In this document: positions 8,310 to 17,250 of the stretch, in pieces
Layout: every line of letters begins with the position of its first letter
How positions within the stretch are numbered: position 1 is the stretch's first letter
DNA from: Gemmobacter aquatilis
GTDB lineage: Bacteria; Pseudomonadota; Alphaproteobacteria; Rhodobacterales; Rhodobacteraceae
Direction: 5' to 3'
Assembly: GCF_900110025.1 (NCBI RefSeq)
Contig: NZ_FOCE01000001.1
Coordinates: 475,382 to 539,381, forward strand
Length of the DNA: 64,000 nt
Made by a program: the position numbers and the translations under genes
Notes under the pieces: model-generated
Seen by the model: only the letters and a program-made list of their open reading frames with translations
Told to the model about the DNA's origin: nothing
Databases searched by the model: none

Positions 8310-8834
8310 ATGGCCCGCAAGAAAATCATCCCGGATCTCGACGTTTTCGCCACGGTGCGCCTGCTTCTGGCGCAGGGTGGCGACAAGAACGTGTCCTTTT
8401 CGACCGTTGCGAAGGCCACGGGCCTTGCGCCGCCTTCGCTGGTGCAGCGCTATGGCAGCCGCGACGACATGGTGCAGGCGGCGCTGGAGGCGGCATGGGA
8501 TGCGCTGGACGCGATGACCGAGCGCGCCGAGGCCGATGCCCCCCTGAACAGCAAAGGCGCGCAGGCGCTGCTGAAAGCCTTGGGCGCCGATGCGCCGGAA
8601 ACCGCGGATCTGACGCTGCTGGCCATCGATTTCCGCAACCCCACCCTGCGCGCCCGGGCCGCCGCCTGGCGCGATCGGGTGGAAACCGCGCTGGCAATCC
8701 GACTGGGCGGCGGCAGCAAGGGGCGCGAGACGGCGGCGCTGCTGTTTGCCGTCTGGCAAGGGCAGATGCTGTGGCAGATCGCGGGTGGCAAGGGGTTCCG
8801 CCTGAAGGATGCGGTCAAGCGGCTTAGCGATTGA
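8310..8834 (+). CDS. TetR-family transcriptional regulator
   Basis: 174 residues. The N-terminal helix-turn-helix region (VSFSTVAKATGLAPPSLVQRY, about residues 28-48) matches TetR, with TGLAPPSLVQRYGS as the recognition helix segment. The C-terminal ligand domain is short and unassigned. It is divergent from the DHFR-like reductase across a shared palindrome at 8281-8300, so it probably represses both genes until a ligand binds. Its last 11 nt overlap the end of the convergent small membrane-protein gene. Confidence 0.85.
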   Translation: MARKKIIPDLDVFATVRLLLAQGGDKNVSFSTVAKATGLAPPSLVQRYGSRDDMVQAALEAAWDALDAMTERAEADAPLNSKGAQALLKALGADAPETADLTLLAIDFRNPTLRARAAAWRDRVETALAIRLGGGSKGRETAALLFAVWQGQMLWQIAGGKGFRLKDAVKRLSD

Positions 8835-9063
8835 GGAAGGTTTTCCACAGCCAGATCAAGGCCATCGCCCCCAGCACCGCCCCCACCAGCAAAAAGCCGG
8901 ATCGCGTCAGCAGCATCACGAAGCGCAGCACGAACCACGCGATGGACGCCCCGGCCATACCGATCAGCACCGTCACCCCGACACTGGTCTGCACCCGCAT
9001 GAACCGCGTGGCCAGAAACCCCGCAATCGCGCCGATGATCAGGATAAGCAGGAACCGGGTCAT
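8824..9063 (-). CDS. Small membrane protein (79 aa)
   Basis: 79 residues with three hydrophobic helices (about residues 3-20, 28-50, 56-74), a Gly-rich first helix and a basic FLATRFMRVQ loop. It is similar in look to GlsB/YeaQ/YmgE-type small membrane proteins, but without enough motif to assign it. The start has a clear GGAGG site 5 nt upstream. Its 3' end overlaps the convergent TetR gene by 11 nt. Function unknown. Confidence 0.68.
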   Translation of the reverse strand: MTRFLLILIIGAIAGFLATRFMRVQTSVGVTVLIGMAGASIAWFVLRFVMLLTRSGFLLVGAVLGAMALIWLWKTFLNR

Positions 9064-9105
9064 GTCGCCTCCACTGTTCTGCCCAATATGGGGGGCGCGG
9101 GGCGA

Positions 9106-10002
9106 TCAGTCCAGTTGCGGCGGCAGGGAAAAACCGCGCAGGAAATCCGCAGGCGCCATGGCGCGTTTGCCTTCGCGCTGCGCCAGCGTGATCTCCACCG
9201 CGCCGCTGCCACAGGCCACCACCAGCCCGCCCAGCACCTGCCCCGGCGCGCCGGCGCCATCGGCAAGGCGTGAGGCCAGCAGCTTCACCCGCTCGCCCGC
9301 CACGCTGCACCACGCCCCGGGAAAGGGCGACAGCCCGCGGATCAGCCGATCCACCTCGACCGCCGGGCGCGCCCAATCGACCCGCGCCTCGGCCTTGTCG
9401 ATCTTGGCGGCATAGGTCACGCCCTCGGCTGCCTGCACGTCGGGCACCAGATCGGGCAACCGCGCCAGCGCTTCGCCGATCATCCGTGCGCCCAGCACGC
9501 TCAGCCGGTCATGCAACTGCCCGGTGGTTTCTTCCGTGCCGATCGTCACCGCTTCGCGCAGCAGCACCGGGCCGGTATCCAGCCCCGCTTCCATCTGCAT
9601 GATGCAGATGCCGGTCTGCGCATCGCCCGCCAGAATCGCCCGATGGATCGGCGCCGCCCCGCGCCAGCGCGGCAACAGCGAGGCGTGGATGTTCAGGCAG
9701 CCCAGACGCGGCGCATCCAGCACCGCCTGCGGCAGGATCAGCCCGTAAGCCACCACCACCGCCACATCCGCGCCCAGTGCTGCAAATTCCGCCTGCGCCT
9801 CGGCGCCCTTCAGGCTGACCGGATGGCGCACCGGGATGCCCAGCGCCTCGGCCCGCGCCTGCACTGGCGAGGGGCGGTCTTTCTTGCCCCGCCCCGCCGG
9901 GCGCGGCGGCTGTGCATAGACGCAGACCACCTCATGGGCTTGCACCAAAGCCTCCAGCACCGGAACCGAGAAGTCCGGCGTGCCCATGAAGATCACTTTC
10001 AT
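9106..10002 (-). CDS. fmt: Methionyl-tRNA formyltransferase
   Basis: 298 residues. N-terminal [17 protein letters not shown], the folate/catalytic segment [19 protein letters not shown], and [13 protein letters not shown] identify Fmt, which formylates Met on initiator tRNA using 10-formyl-THF. It is the last gene of a four-gene unit with three deformylase-family genes and overlaps the upstream one by 4 nt, so attachment and removal of the formyl group are encoded together. Confidence 0.96.
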   Translation of the reverse strand: MKVIFMGTPDFSVPVLEALVQAHEVVCVYAQPPRPAGRGKKDRPSPVQARAEALGIPVRHPVSLKGAEAQAEFAALGADVAVVVAYGLILPQAVLDAPRLGCLNIHASLLPRWRGAAPIHRAILAGDAQTGICIMQMEAGLDTGPVLLREAVTIGTEETTGQLHDRLSVLGARMIGEALARLPDLVPDVQAAEGVTYAAKIDKAEARVDWARPAVEVDRLIRGLSPFPGAWCSVAGERVKLLASRLADGAGAPGQVLGGLVVACGSGAVEITLAQREGKRAMAPADFLRGFSLPPQLD

Positions 10003-10502
10003 CCGCGCGCCTTCAGCTTTTCCGCCTTGGCGATCAGCATCTTGCGCTTGACCGGCCGCAGATGGTCGAAAAACAGCTTGCCGTTCAGATGGTCGATCTG
10101 GTGCTGCACCGAGGTCGCCCAGAGGTTTACGAAATCCCGCTCCTCCATCTCGCCATCGGCATTCAGAAACCGCACCGTCACCGCGCGCGGGCGCGAAATC
10201 ACGGCAGAAACGCCGGGCAGGTTGGGGCTCGCCTCCTCATGCTCGCGGAACTGCACCGAGGCGTGCAGCACCTCGGGGTTGGCCATCAGCACCGCCTTGC
10301 CGCGCTCATCGGAACAATCGACCACCGCCAGCCGCAACATCACCCCGATCTGCGGCGCGCCAAGGCCATAGCCCGGCATCGCATCCATGGTGTCCACCAT
10401 ATCGGCCCAGATCGCGCGGATTTCGTCGGTGATCGCTTCCACCGGGGCGGCGGGGGTTTTCAGGCGCTTGTCGGGCCAGGGCAGGCAGCGGCGGACGGTC
10501 AC
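9999..10502 (-). CDS. Peptide deformylase-like protein, active site degenerate
   Basis: 167 residues from a GTG start overlapping the previous def stop. It clearly belongs to the peptide deformylase family, with [10 protein letters not shown] at residues 44-53. Two of the three signature motifs are altered: EGCLS reads EASPN (residues 90-94, metal ligand Cys replaced by Ser92), and HEIDH reads HQIDH (134-138, catalytic Glu replaced by Gln135). A deformylase with these changes should not bind Fe/Zn normally or hydrolyse the formyl group. It is translationally coupled on both sides, so it is expressed and maintained; a binding, regulatory or altered catalytic role is possible. Confidence 0.85.
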   Translation of the reverse strand: MTVRRCLPWPDKRLKTPAAPVEAITDEIRAIWADMVDTMDAMPGYGLGAPQIGVMLRLAVVDCSDERGKAVLMANPEVLHASVQFREHEEASPNLPGVSAVISRPRAVTVRFLNADGEMEERDFVNLWATSVQHQIDHLNGKLFFDHLRPVKRKMLIAKAEKLKARG

Positions 10503-10993
10503 AGGTAATACTGCTTTTCGGCAATGGCCCGCGCTTCGGGCGTCAGGCGGTTCAGGGTCACGATCCCGTCAAGGTGATCGAATTCATGCTGGGCGCAGAT
10601 CGCGGCGAACCCTTCCAGATCCTCCTCGCGTTCCACCCCGTCCAGCCCGGTATAGCGCAGCCGGATCGCGGCGGCGCGGCGGATCTGCGGCACGATGCCG
10701 GGCAGCGACAGACAGCCCTCCGGCCCCTCCACCCGGTCGTCCGACATCCACAGGATATCCGGGTTGATCACCACGCGCGGGCTGCGCGGCCCGTCCTTCC
10801 AGGTCGTATCCATCACGAACAGGCGCAGCAACACGCCCACCTGTGGTGCTGCCAGCCCCCGGCCCGGCGCGTCATACATCGTCTCCAGCAGGTCGGCAGC
10901 CAGCACGCCCACCGCCTCGGTGATCTCGCCCACCTCGGCACAGCGCTGCGACAGCCGCCCGTCCGGCCAGGTGAGAATCGGCAAAAGTGCCAT
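10499..10993 (-). CDS. def: Peptide deformylase, second copy
   Basis: 164 residues with all three signature motifs intact: GRGLAAPQVG (44-53), EGCLSLPG (metal ligand Cys94) and QHEFDHLDG (His136, Glu137, His140). It removes the formyl group from the N-terminal Met of nascent proteins. HEFDH instead of HEIDH is a common natural variant. The start directly follows the stop of the first copy (TGAATG), and its stop overlaps the degenerate third copy. Confidence 0.92.
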   Translation of the reverse strand: MALLPILTWPDGRLSQRCAEVGEITEAVGVLAADLLETMYDAPGRGLAAPQVGVLLRLFVMDTTWKDGPRSPRVVINPDILWMSDDRVEGPEGCLSLPGIVPQIRRAAAIRLRYTGLDGVEREEDLEGFAAICAQHEFDHLDGIVTLNRLTPEARAIAEKQYYL

Positions 10994-11512
10994 TCAGCCC
11001 TGCCGCGCGCGTTCGCGCTTCAGCTTTTCCATCTTCCGGGTGATCATCTGCCGCTTCAGCGGGCCCAGAAAATCAATGAACAGCTTGCCGTTCAGGTGGT
11101 CGATCTCGTGCTGCACGCAGGTCGCCCAAAGGCCGGAAAACTGCTCCTCCTGCACTTTCCCGTCCAGCCCGATCCAGCGCGCGCGCACTTCGGCGGGGCG
11201 TTCGACCTCGGCATATTGATCGGGGATCGACAGGCAGCCTTCCTCGTAGATCGACAGATCCTCGGAAGACCAGGTGATCTCCGGGTTGAACATCACCAGC
11301 GGGCGCGGCGCATGGGGCGCCTTTTCGCAATCCAGCACGATCAGCCGTTTGGTGATGCCGATCTGCGGCGCGGCAAGGCCCACGCCCGGCGCGTCATACA
11401 TGGTTTCCAGCATATCCTCGGCCAGCTTGCCCATCTCGGTCGAGATCGAGGCAATCGGCTCGCAGGCTTTGCGCAGGCGCGGGTCGGGATGGATCAGGAT
11501 CGGGCGTATCAT
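10994..11512 (-). CDS. def: Peptide deformylase, canonical copy
   Basis: 172 residues and the most canonical of the three paralogues: GVGLAAPQIG, EEGCLSIPD (Cys93) and QHEIDHLNG (His135, Glu136, His139), with a basic C-terminal helix (KLKRERARQG). It is the first gene of the leftward def-def-def*-fmt unit, transcribed from the AT-containing gap upstream, which also holds a 16-bp palindrome. This is the likely housekeeping enzyme. Confidence 0.96.
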   Translation of the reverse strand: MIRPILIHPDPRLRKACEPIASISTEMGKLAEDMLETMYDAPGVGLAAPQIGITKRLIVLDCEKAPHAPRPLVMFNPEITWSSEDLSIYEEGCLSIPDQYAEVERPAEVRARWIGLDGKVQEEQFSGLWATCVQHEIDHLNGKLFIDFLGPLKRQMITRKMEKLKRERARQG

Positions 11513-11549
11513 GCGCCTGATTTACTGAAAGCCGGCCCGTGGCGCAATC

Positions 11550-11565
11550 CTTGCCCGCGGGCAAG
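11550..11565. promoter_or_regulatory. 16-bp perfect palindrome upstream of def operon
   Basis: CTTGCCCGCGGGCAAG, fully symmetric, 38 bp upstream of the first def start in the divergent gap (11513-11787) between the def operon and the PatB-type gene. It may be an operator or part of a leader hairpin. The rest of the gap holds an AT-rich patch (about 11610-11650) suitable for promoters and no other structure I can name. Confidence 0.35.
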
Positions 11566-11787
11566 ACAGCTGCCAAGGCTGCGGCCCGCCGATGGCAGAC
11601 ATTCGGGATTAATTCACAGTAATTTCATAAATAAAAAGAATTTATCCCACCATGCAACAGTTGAACGCTCACATTATCCCGACATACCGCCCATTCTTGG
11701 CAATTCCCCGTCCTCCCCCTACCCTGCCGCCCTCACTTGCAGCCACGCGCCCATGCGCTAGGCTCGCCGCGAACAGGGATCAGAGCC

Positions 11788-12960
11788 ATGAATTTCGACG
11801 AACAGATCAACCGTTTCGGCACCCATTCGGTGAAATGGGACATGATGGAGAAAACCTATGGCGTGCCCGCCCAGACCGGCATCGCCATGTGGGTGGCCGA
11901 CATGGATTTCCGCCCGCCGGCCTGCGTGCAACAGGCGGTGGAGGGCATGGCCGCCCATGGCCTTTATGGCTATTACGGCGACGATACCGCCTATCTTGAC
12001 GCGATCCGCTGGTGGATGGCCACCCGTCACGGCTGGGACGTGCCGCGCGAGGCGATCTTCACCACCCATGGCCTTGTCAACGGCACCGCCATGTGCGTCG
12101 ATACCTTCACCCAGCCCGGCGACGGCGTGGTGCTGATGACCCCGGTCTATCACGCCTTCGCCCGCGTCATCAAAGCCGCCGGGCGCAATGTCGTCGAATG
12201 TCCGCTTGCCGTCGAGAATGGCCGCTACACGCTGGATCTCGCCGCATGGGAGGCCCGGATGACCGGGGCGGAGCGGATGATGATCCTGTGTTCGCCCCAC
12301 AACCCCGGTGGCCGGGTCTGGACGGTGGAGGAACTGCGCGCCGTGGCCGATTTCTGCCGCCGCCACGACCTGATCCTTGTCTCGGACGAGATTCACCATG
12401 ATCTGGTCTATCCCGGCGCCAAGCACACCGTCATGCCGCTGGCCGCGCCCGAGATCCTCGACCGGCTGGTGATGATGACCGCCACCACCAAGACCTTCAA
12501 CATCGCGGGCAGCCACTCCGGCAATGTCATCATCCCGGACGCGGCTTTGCGCGCCCGCTTTGCCGCCCGGATGAACGCGATGGGCATCTCGGCCAATTCC
12601 TTTGGCCTGTTCATGGCGACCGCCGCCTATTCGCCCGAAGGCGCCGCCTGGGTGGACGTGCTGATGACCTATCTGGATGGCAACCGGCAGGTTTTCGATG
12701 CGGGCGTGAACGCCATCCCCGGCCTGCGTTCCATGCCGCTGGAGGCGACCTATCTGGCCTGGGTCGATTTCTCGGGCACCGGGATGGAGCCTGCCGAATT
12801 CATCGCCCGCGTCGAACAACAGGCGCAGATCGCCGCCAATCATGGCATCAGCTTCGGTTCGGGCGGCGAGATGTATCTGCGCTTCAACCTCGCCACCCCG
12901 CGCGCGCTGGTGGTCGAGGCGGTGGCGCGGCTGCAGAAAGCCTTCGCCGACCTGCAATGA
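11788..12960 (+). CDS. PatB/MalY-family PLP-dependent cystathionine beta-lyase/aminotransferase
   Basis: 390 residues. N-terminal FGTHSVKWDMMEKTYG and MWVADMDFRPP are typical of the MalY/PatB branch of fold-type I PLP enzymes. CSPHNPGGRVW, LVSDEIHHDLVY and the PLP lysine K235 in TATTKTFNIAGSHSGN complete the active site. Characterised members cleave C-S bonds of cystathionine or cysteine conjugates to release a thiol, pyruvate and ammonia. The ATG at 11788 gives the usual N-terminus. The following L,D-transpeptidase gene starts 10 nt downstream. Confidence 0.9.
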   Translation: MNFDEQINRFGTHSVKWDMMEKTYGVPAQTGIAMWVADMDFRPPACVQQAVEGMAAHGLYGYYGDDTAYLDAIRWWMATRHGWDVPREAIFTTHGLVNGTAMCVDTFTQPGDGVVLMTPVYHAFARVIKAAGRNVVECPLAVENGRYTLDLAAWEARMTGAERMMILCSPHNPGGRVWTVEELRAVADFCRRHDLILVSDEIHHDLVYPGAKHTVMPLAAPEILDRLVMMTATTKTFNIAGSHSGNVIIPDAALRARFAARMNAMGISANSFGLFMATAAYSPEGAAWVDVLMTYLDGNRQVFDAGVNAIPGLRSMPLEATYLAWVDFSGTGMEPAEFIARVEQQAQIAANHGISFGSGGEMYLRFNLATPRALVVEAVARLQKAFADLQ

Positions 12961-12970
12961 AAACGCTGCG

Positions 12971-13519
12971 ATGAGAAGACTGGCGCGGCTCTTTTCAGCC
13001 CTTACCCTGCTGGCCTTGCTGGCGGCGGTGGCGGTGCTGATCTGGCCGCGCCCACAGCCTGCCCTACCGCCCAGCCCGCCGCCGATCACCGCCCTGATCG
13101 GCCCGGTGGACCACATCCTTGTCGAAAAAGCCGCCCGTCGCATGACCGTGTTCCGTGACGGCACCGCGCTGAAAACCTATCGCATCGCGCTGGGCTTCGC
13201 GCCGCAGGGTGACAAGCAGCGCCAGGGCGACGGGCGCACCCCCGAGGGCCGCTTCCGCATCGACCGGCGCAATGACAGCAGCGCCTATCACCTGTCGCTG
13301 GGCCTCGATTACCCGCAGCCTACCCACATCACCCGCGCCCGCGCCGGCGGCTACAGCCCCGGCGGCGACATCTTCATCCACGGCCAGCCCAATGTCCTGT
13401 TCGGCAAAGCCCCGCTGCGCCATGACTGGACGGCAGGCTGCATCGCCGTCAGCAACCCCGAAATCGAGGAACTCTGGTCCGCCGTGGCGCTGGGCACCAC
13501 GGTCGAGATCCGCCCCTAG
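12971..13519 (+). CDS. L,D-transpeptidase (YkuD domain)
   Basis: 182 residues. An N-terminal hydrophobic anchor/signal (about residues 6-25) is followed by a proline-rich linker and a YkuD domain with FIHGQPN (His137) and HDWTAGCIAVSN (catalytic Cys157). Such enzymes make 3-3 cross-links in peptidoglycan or attach proteins to it in the periplasm. Its 3' end overlaps the convergent downstream gene by 4 nt. Confidence 0.92.
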   Translation: MRRLARLFSALTLLALLAAVAVLIWPRPQPALPPSPPPITALIGPVDHILVEKAARRMTVFRDGTALKTYRIALGFAPQGDKQRQGDGRTPEGRFRIDRRNDSSAYHLSLGLDYPQPTHITRARAGGYSPGGDIFIHGQPNVLFGKAPLRHDWTAGCIAVSNPEIEELWSAVALGTTVEIRP

Positions 13520-13863
13520 GCTTTGGGCAGATAGCCCACCGGCGCATCCTCGTCGCGCTCATAATCCAGCGGTGCCGAATCGCGCACCGTGTTCGAGCGT
13601 TTGAAGCTGCAGACCAGCCGCCCGTTTTCCTCGGTCGTGGCGATGATCAGCGCCTGCAGGATATGCCGCGCGCCATCATAGACATCGACAAGCCCCCGCA
13701 GGCGCGGCGCCATTCCGGCCTCCAGCAGGATCTCATTCTCGGTCAGCCGCAGCACCGGAAACACCGCCTCGCCGACCTGCACCCGCAACCGGCTGCGCCG
13801 CGCCTTGCGCGCCCGCGCAAGGTCGAACCCCTCGCGCAATTCCTTCGGCAGAAATTCCAGCAT
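13516..13863 (-). CDS. Conserved hypothetical protein (115 aa)
   Basis: 115 residues with no signal or membrane helix. The N-terminal half is basic (LARARKARRSRLRVQVG) and the rest is predicted beta-rich (AVFPVLRLTENEILLEAG, GLVDVYDGARHILQALII), ending in an acidic, proline-containing tail. The beta-strand pattern around RLRVQVG and LVDVYDG loosely recalls small beta-barrel domains, but I cannot assign a family. It is convergent with, and overlaps by 4 nt, the L,D-transpeptidase gene. Confidence 0.6.
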   Translation of the reverse strand: MLEFLPKELREGFDLARARKARRSRLRVQVGEAVFPVLRLTENEILLEAGMAPRLRGLVDVYDGARHILQALIIATTEENGRLVCSFKRSNTVRDSAPLDYERDEDAPVGYLPKA

Positions 13864-14051
13864 ATCCGTATCCTCCCCGTTTCAGTCTCGCCCAAGTGCA
13901 GGTTATTTCAAGGCAACAGCCGACAGATTCCGTGCAAAACCGCCATTGTTGCGCAAAGGGCGCCCCCCTGTTGCACCAAGGCCGCGCGCCCCGCTCTGTT
14001 GCCTTCGCCCGGCAAATCGGCAATCTCTGACCCACAGCGCAAGAGGGGCCG

Positions 14052-15017
14052 ATGACCGCAGACAACACTCCCGATCATGGCGGCGGGATCGACGCCGCCG
14101 CCGCCCGCTGGGGTGGCCCGCGCGGCGCCTGGATCGATCTTTCGACCGGCATCAACCCAGACCCCTACCCCCTGCCGCCGCTGCCGCCCGACTGCTGGGC
14201 CGCGCTGCCCGATGCCGCCGCCCGCGACGCCCTGCTGACCGCCGCGCGCCGCTTCTGGCAGGTGCCCGACGGGGCCGAGATCGTGCCCGCCGCCGGGGCT
14301 TCGGCCCTGATCGCCCGTCTGCCTGCCCTGTGCCCCGCCCCGGCCCTGATCGAAGGCCCGACCTATAACGAACATGCCCGCGCCTTCCGCCATGCGGGCC
14401 TTGCGGTGCAGACCGAAGGCCCCGCCCCCGTGCGCGTGATCGTGCATCCCAACAATCCCGATGGCCGCCTGTGGCCCCACACCACAGCGGGCGAACGGCT
14501 GACCATAATCGACGAAAGCTTCTGTGATGTGACACCCGAAGCGAGCCAGATCGCCCGCAGCGCCACCGATGGCGTGATCGTGCTGAAAAGCTTCGGCAAG
14601 TTCTGGGGCCTTGCCGGGTTGCGGCTGGGTTTTGCCATGGGCACCCGCGCCACGCTGACCGGCCCGACCGGCCACCTGTCCGATCTGCTGGGGCCGTGGT
14701 CCGTCTCTGGCCCCGCGCTTGTCACCGGCACCGCCGCCCTGTCCGATCCCGGCTGGGCCGACGCCACCCGCAGCCGCCTTGCCCGCGATGCCGCCCGGCT
14801 GGACGCGCTGGTCACCGCGCAGGGCGCAACCCTTGTCGGCGGCACAACCCTGTTCCGCCTTTATGACGTGGGCGACGCCGCCCTTTGGCAAGACGCCCTC
14901 GCCCGCCACCGGATCTGGAGCCGCACCTTCCCCTATTCCACCCGCTGGCTGCGCCTTGGCCTGCCGCCCGCGCAGGGCTGGGACCGCCTGACCACCGCCC
15001 TGGGAACCCTCGCATGA
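14052..15017 (+). CDS. cobC: Threonine-phosphate decarboxylase (cobalamin pathway)
   Basis: 321 residues of a fold-type I PLP enzyme. [14 protein letters not shown] at the N-terminus, [11 protein letters not shown] and the PLP lysine in [18 protein letters not shown] are typical of CobC/CobD-type L-threonine-O-3-phosphate decarboxylase, which makes aminopropanol phosphate for the nucleotide loop of vitamin B12. The next gene, cobD/cbiB, attaches this product and starts inside the cobC stop codon. No B12 riboswitch is visible upstream. Confidence 0.9.
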   Translation: MTADNTPDHGGGIDAAAARWGGPRGAWIDLSTGINPDPYPLPPLPPDCWAALPDAAARDALLTAARRFWQVPDGAEIVPAAGASALIARLPALCPAPALIEGPTYNEHARAFRHAGLAVQTEGPAPVRVIVHPNNPDGRLWPHTTAGERLTIIDESFCDVTPEASQIARSATDGVIVLKSFGKFWGLAGLRLGFAMGTRATLTGPTGHLSDLLGPWSVSGPALVTGTAALSDPGWADATRSRLARDAARLDALVTAQGATLVGGTTLFRLYDVGDAALWQDALARHRIWSRTFPYSTRWLRLGLPPAQGWDRLTTALGTLA

Positions 15018-15925
15018 GCGCGGCCCTCCTCCTCCCCGCCATGCTGCTGGATGCGGCACTGGGCGAACCGAAATGGCTGTGGGATCGCCTGCCCCACCCC
15101 GCCGTGCTGATGGGCCGTGCCATCGCCGCCGTGGAAACCCGGCTGAACCGGGGCACCGCCCGCCGCGCCAAAGGGGCGCTGGCGATGACCGGCCTCGGCC
15201 TTGCCGCCCTTGCGCTGGGCTGGGCGATCCATGCGATCCCTGACGGCGGCCTGCTGGAAATCCTGCTGACCGCGATCCTGCTGGCGCAAAAAAGCCTCGT
15301 CCAGCATGTCGCCGCCGTGGCGCAGGCCCTGCGCATGTCGCTGCCCGAAGGCCGCCGCATGGTTGCCCGCATCGTCGGCCGCGACACCGCCGATATGGAC
15401 GAACCCGCCGTCGCCCGCGCCGCCATCGAAAGCGCCGCCGAAAACCTGTCAGACGGGGTGGTGGCGCCGCTGTTCTGGTATCTGATCGGCGGGCTGCCCG
15501 GCCTGCTGCTCTACAAGATCACCAACACCGCCGACAGCATGATCGGCCACCGCACCCCGCGGTACGAGCAATTCGGCTGGGCCGCCGCCCGGTTCGACGA
15601 CCTGCTGAACCTCGCCCCCGCCCGCCTTACCGCCCTGCTGATCGCGCTCAGCCACTGGCGCCCCGATGCGTGGCGCCCGATCCTGCGCGATGCGCCGCTG
15701 CACCGCTCGCCCAATGCTGGCTGGCCCGAAGCGGCCATGGCCGTGGTGCTGGGCACCGCCCTGTCCGGCCCGCGCAGCTACAACGGCGAACTGCGCCCCT
15801 TCCCCTGGGTTTACCCCGAGGGCACCCGCACCCCCGGCCCCGCCACGATCGAGGCCGCCTGCACCGCGCTTTGGCGCACATGGGGGCTGATGCTGGCCCT
15901 GACCCTGCTGATGGTGATCCTGTGA
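15014..15925 (+). CDS. cobD: Adenosylcobinamide-phosphate synthase (CobD/CbiB)
   Basis: 303 residues, an integral membrane protein. It shows the family motifs [18 protein letters not shown] near the N-terminus, [19 protein letters not shown] (residues 136-154) and [18 protein letters not shown]. It joins aminopropanol phosphate to adenosylcobyric acid in the aerobic or anaerobic B12 pathway. It is coupled to cobC by ATGA, and the following MOSC gene overlaps its stop. Confidence 0.93.
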   Translation: MSAALLLPAMLLDAALGEPKWLWDRLPHPAVLMGRAIAAVETRLNRGTARRAKGALAMTGLGLAALALGWAIHAIPDGGLLEILLTAILLAQKSLVQHVAAVAQALRMSLPEGRRMVARIVGRDTADMDEPAVARAAIESAAENLSDGVVAPLFWYLIGGLPGLLLYKITNTADSMIGHRTPRYEQFGWAAARFDDLLNLAPARLTALLIALSHWRPDAWRPILRDAPLHRSPNAGWPEAAMAVVLGTALSGPRSYNGELRPFPWVYPEGTRTPGPATIEAACTALWRTWGLMLALTLLMVIL

Positions 15926-16470
15926 CGCATGTTTCGATGGCCGAGCTGATGGCCGCCCTGCCCCATGTCCTCGCCGCCCCGCGCGACGATACGCCCATCC
16001 TGCAACTCTGCTTCCGCCCCGGCTATAACCAGCGCAGCTTCCCCGACAGCCTGACCGCCACCCGCGCCCGCGGCATCCCCGGCGAACGGTTCGAAACCGC
16101 CCCTTGGGCCCGCCTGCCCGACGGATCGGGCGACCCGCGCATCCAGATCTCGATCCTGCCGCTGCGGGTGATGGATCTGGTCTGGCGCGACCGCGCGGCC
16201 ACCCCGCACCCCGGCGACACGATCATCGCCGACCTGAACACCACCGAAGAAAACCTGCCCGTCGGCACCCTGCTGCAAGCCGGCACCGCCCTGCTGCGCG
16301 TCAGCGACCTGTTCAACGACGCCTGCGTGAAATGGAAGGTCCGCTACGGCACCGAGGCCAAGGACTGGGTCACCCTGCCCGGCCACCCGGAACTCCGCCT
16401 GCGCGGGATCTTGTGCTCGGTGGAGCAGGACGGGGTGATGCGGGTGGGGGATCGGTTGAAGCGGGTGTGA
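15922..16470 (+). CDS. MOSC-domain protein
   Basis: 182 residues. The central [18 protein letters not shown] and [15 protein letters not shown] segments match the beta-strand core and conserved Cys (Cys in NDACVKW) of MOSC domains, the sulphur-carrier fold found in molybdenum cofactor sulphurases and YiiM-type proteins that act on N-hydroxylated compounds. The GTG start overlaps the cobD stop; an ATG five codons in is an alternative. The gene end marks the left border of the AT-rich island. Confidence 0.72.
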   Translation: MTHVSMAELMAALPHVLAAPRDDTPILQLCFRPGYNQRSFPDSLTATRARGIPGERFETAPWARLPDGSGDPRIQISILPLRVMDLVWRDRAATPHPGDTIIADLNTTEENLPVGTLLQAGTALLRVSDLFNDACVKWKVRYGTEAKDWVTLPGHPELRLRGILCSVEQDGVMRVGDRLKRV

Positions 16471-16659
16471 GGCGGGAAGGTGGACACTTTCTATGCTAGA
16501 AACTATGCACTGCACTACATTGATACGGCGGACACAAAATGTACATTGAAGTATATTATGCTAGGCCGCGCTCATCAACTCCGCCAAGAGCCGCACGCCG
16601 CCCTCAACGGAGTCATTTATTTCATTACCTCAAACGAAAATTAAGGAGATGGCTGAAGG
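16471..16659. other. AT-rich leader of the HEPN-like gene
   Basis: Base composition falls sharply just after the MOSC gene. The stretch carries an 8-bp direct repeat TATGCTAG (16492-16499 and 16557-16564), runs such as TACATTGATA and GTATATTATG that could serve as promoter boxes, and an AAGGAG ribosome site at 16643-16648. A four-codon frame (ATG at 16649) sits between that site and the gene start. No integrase, tRNA or clear attachment repeat is present. Confidence 0.5.
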
Positions 16660-17250
16660 ATGAGCTTTCCACGGGAAGTAACAATAATTGATAATCTAGT
16701 AGATAGTATCCGGTATCATTATGGGAAGGTAGTCGAGTTCGATAGCCTACTAGTCATCGCGCGCAACGATCTTGAAACGAAAAATATTCCCTATGACCCT
16801 AACGGGCTTGTATTTTTTGGTACTGGAGATCCGACAGTTGGTGAATCTGTAACCAGCCATCACATCACAAAGTCTCAATACGTTTTCAACATCTCTCGCG
16901 AAGGCCCGAATATTGTTTGGGCTCGAAGCGCTGCGATTATCTGCATTTTTGAGAGTTGGGAGCATGTGGCGAGAAACGCCATAGCCAAATATATGAATCG
17001 CGAGAGAACCAAAATTACTCGACCAGTTTGGGGAGACCTTCGAAATCTTCGAAATGCATGTGCCCATGGGGATAGGAAACTTCGGAAGCAACTAGAAGTA
17101 TTTGATTTTTTTGATGTTGGTAACGTTGTGGATTTCTCTGGAGAACAGTTCGAAATAGTTACAAACTGCCTTCTCGCTGACTGTGAAGAAATGGCACTTG
17201 ACATATTTGGTGTCTACCGAAAATACCCGTTCAAGCAAACCCTCATTTAG
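16660..17250 (+). CDS. HEPN-like protein, probable horizontally acquired
   Basis: 196 residues, mostly soluble and helical in the second half. GDLRNLRNACAHGDRKL holds an R-x4-H motif (R131, N132, H136), the catalytic signature of HEPN-superfamily ribonucleases and nucleotide-binding proteins, preceded by a helix with AIICIFESWEHVARNAIAKY. HEPN proteins are frequent in toxin-antitoxin, abortive-infection and RNA-processing systems. Codon use is unlike the neighbours (many ATA, CTA, AGA and TTT codons), so transfer is likely. No antitoxin-like (MNT) partner or second low-GC gene is adjacent; the N-terminal ~90 residues have no fold I recognise. The ATG has AAGGAG 11 nt upstream. Confidence 0.6.
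   Translation: MSFPREVTIIDNLVDSIRYHYGKVVEFDSLLVIARNDLETKNIPYDPNGLVFFGTGDPTVGESVTSHHITKSQYVFNISREGPNIVWARSAAIICIFESWEHVARNAIAKYMNRERTKITRPVWGDLRNLRNACAHGDRKLRKQLEVFDFFDVGNVVDFSGEQFEIVTNCLLADCEEMALDIFGVYRKYPFKQTLI

Noticed and set aside
13864-14051. Cobalamin riboswitch before cobC
   Set aside because: No B12-box-like conserved core is visible in the 188 bp; only repeated TGTTGC hexamers were seen.
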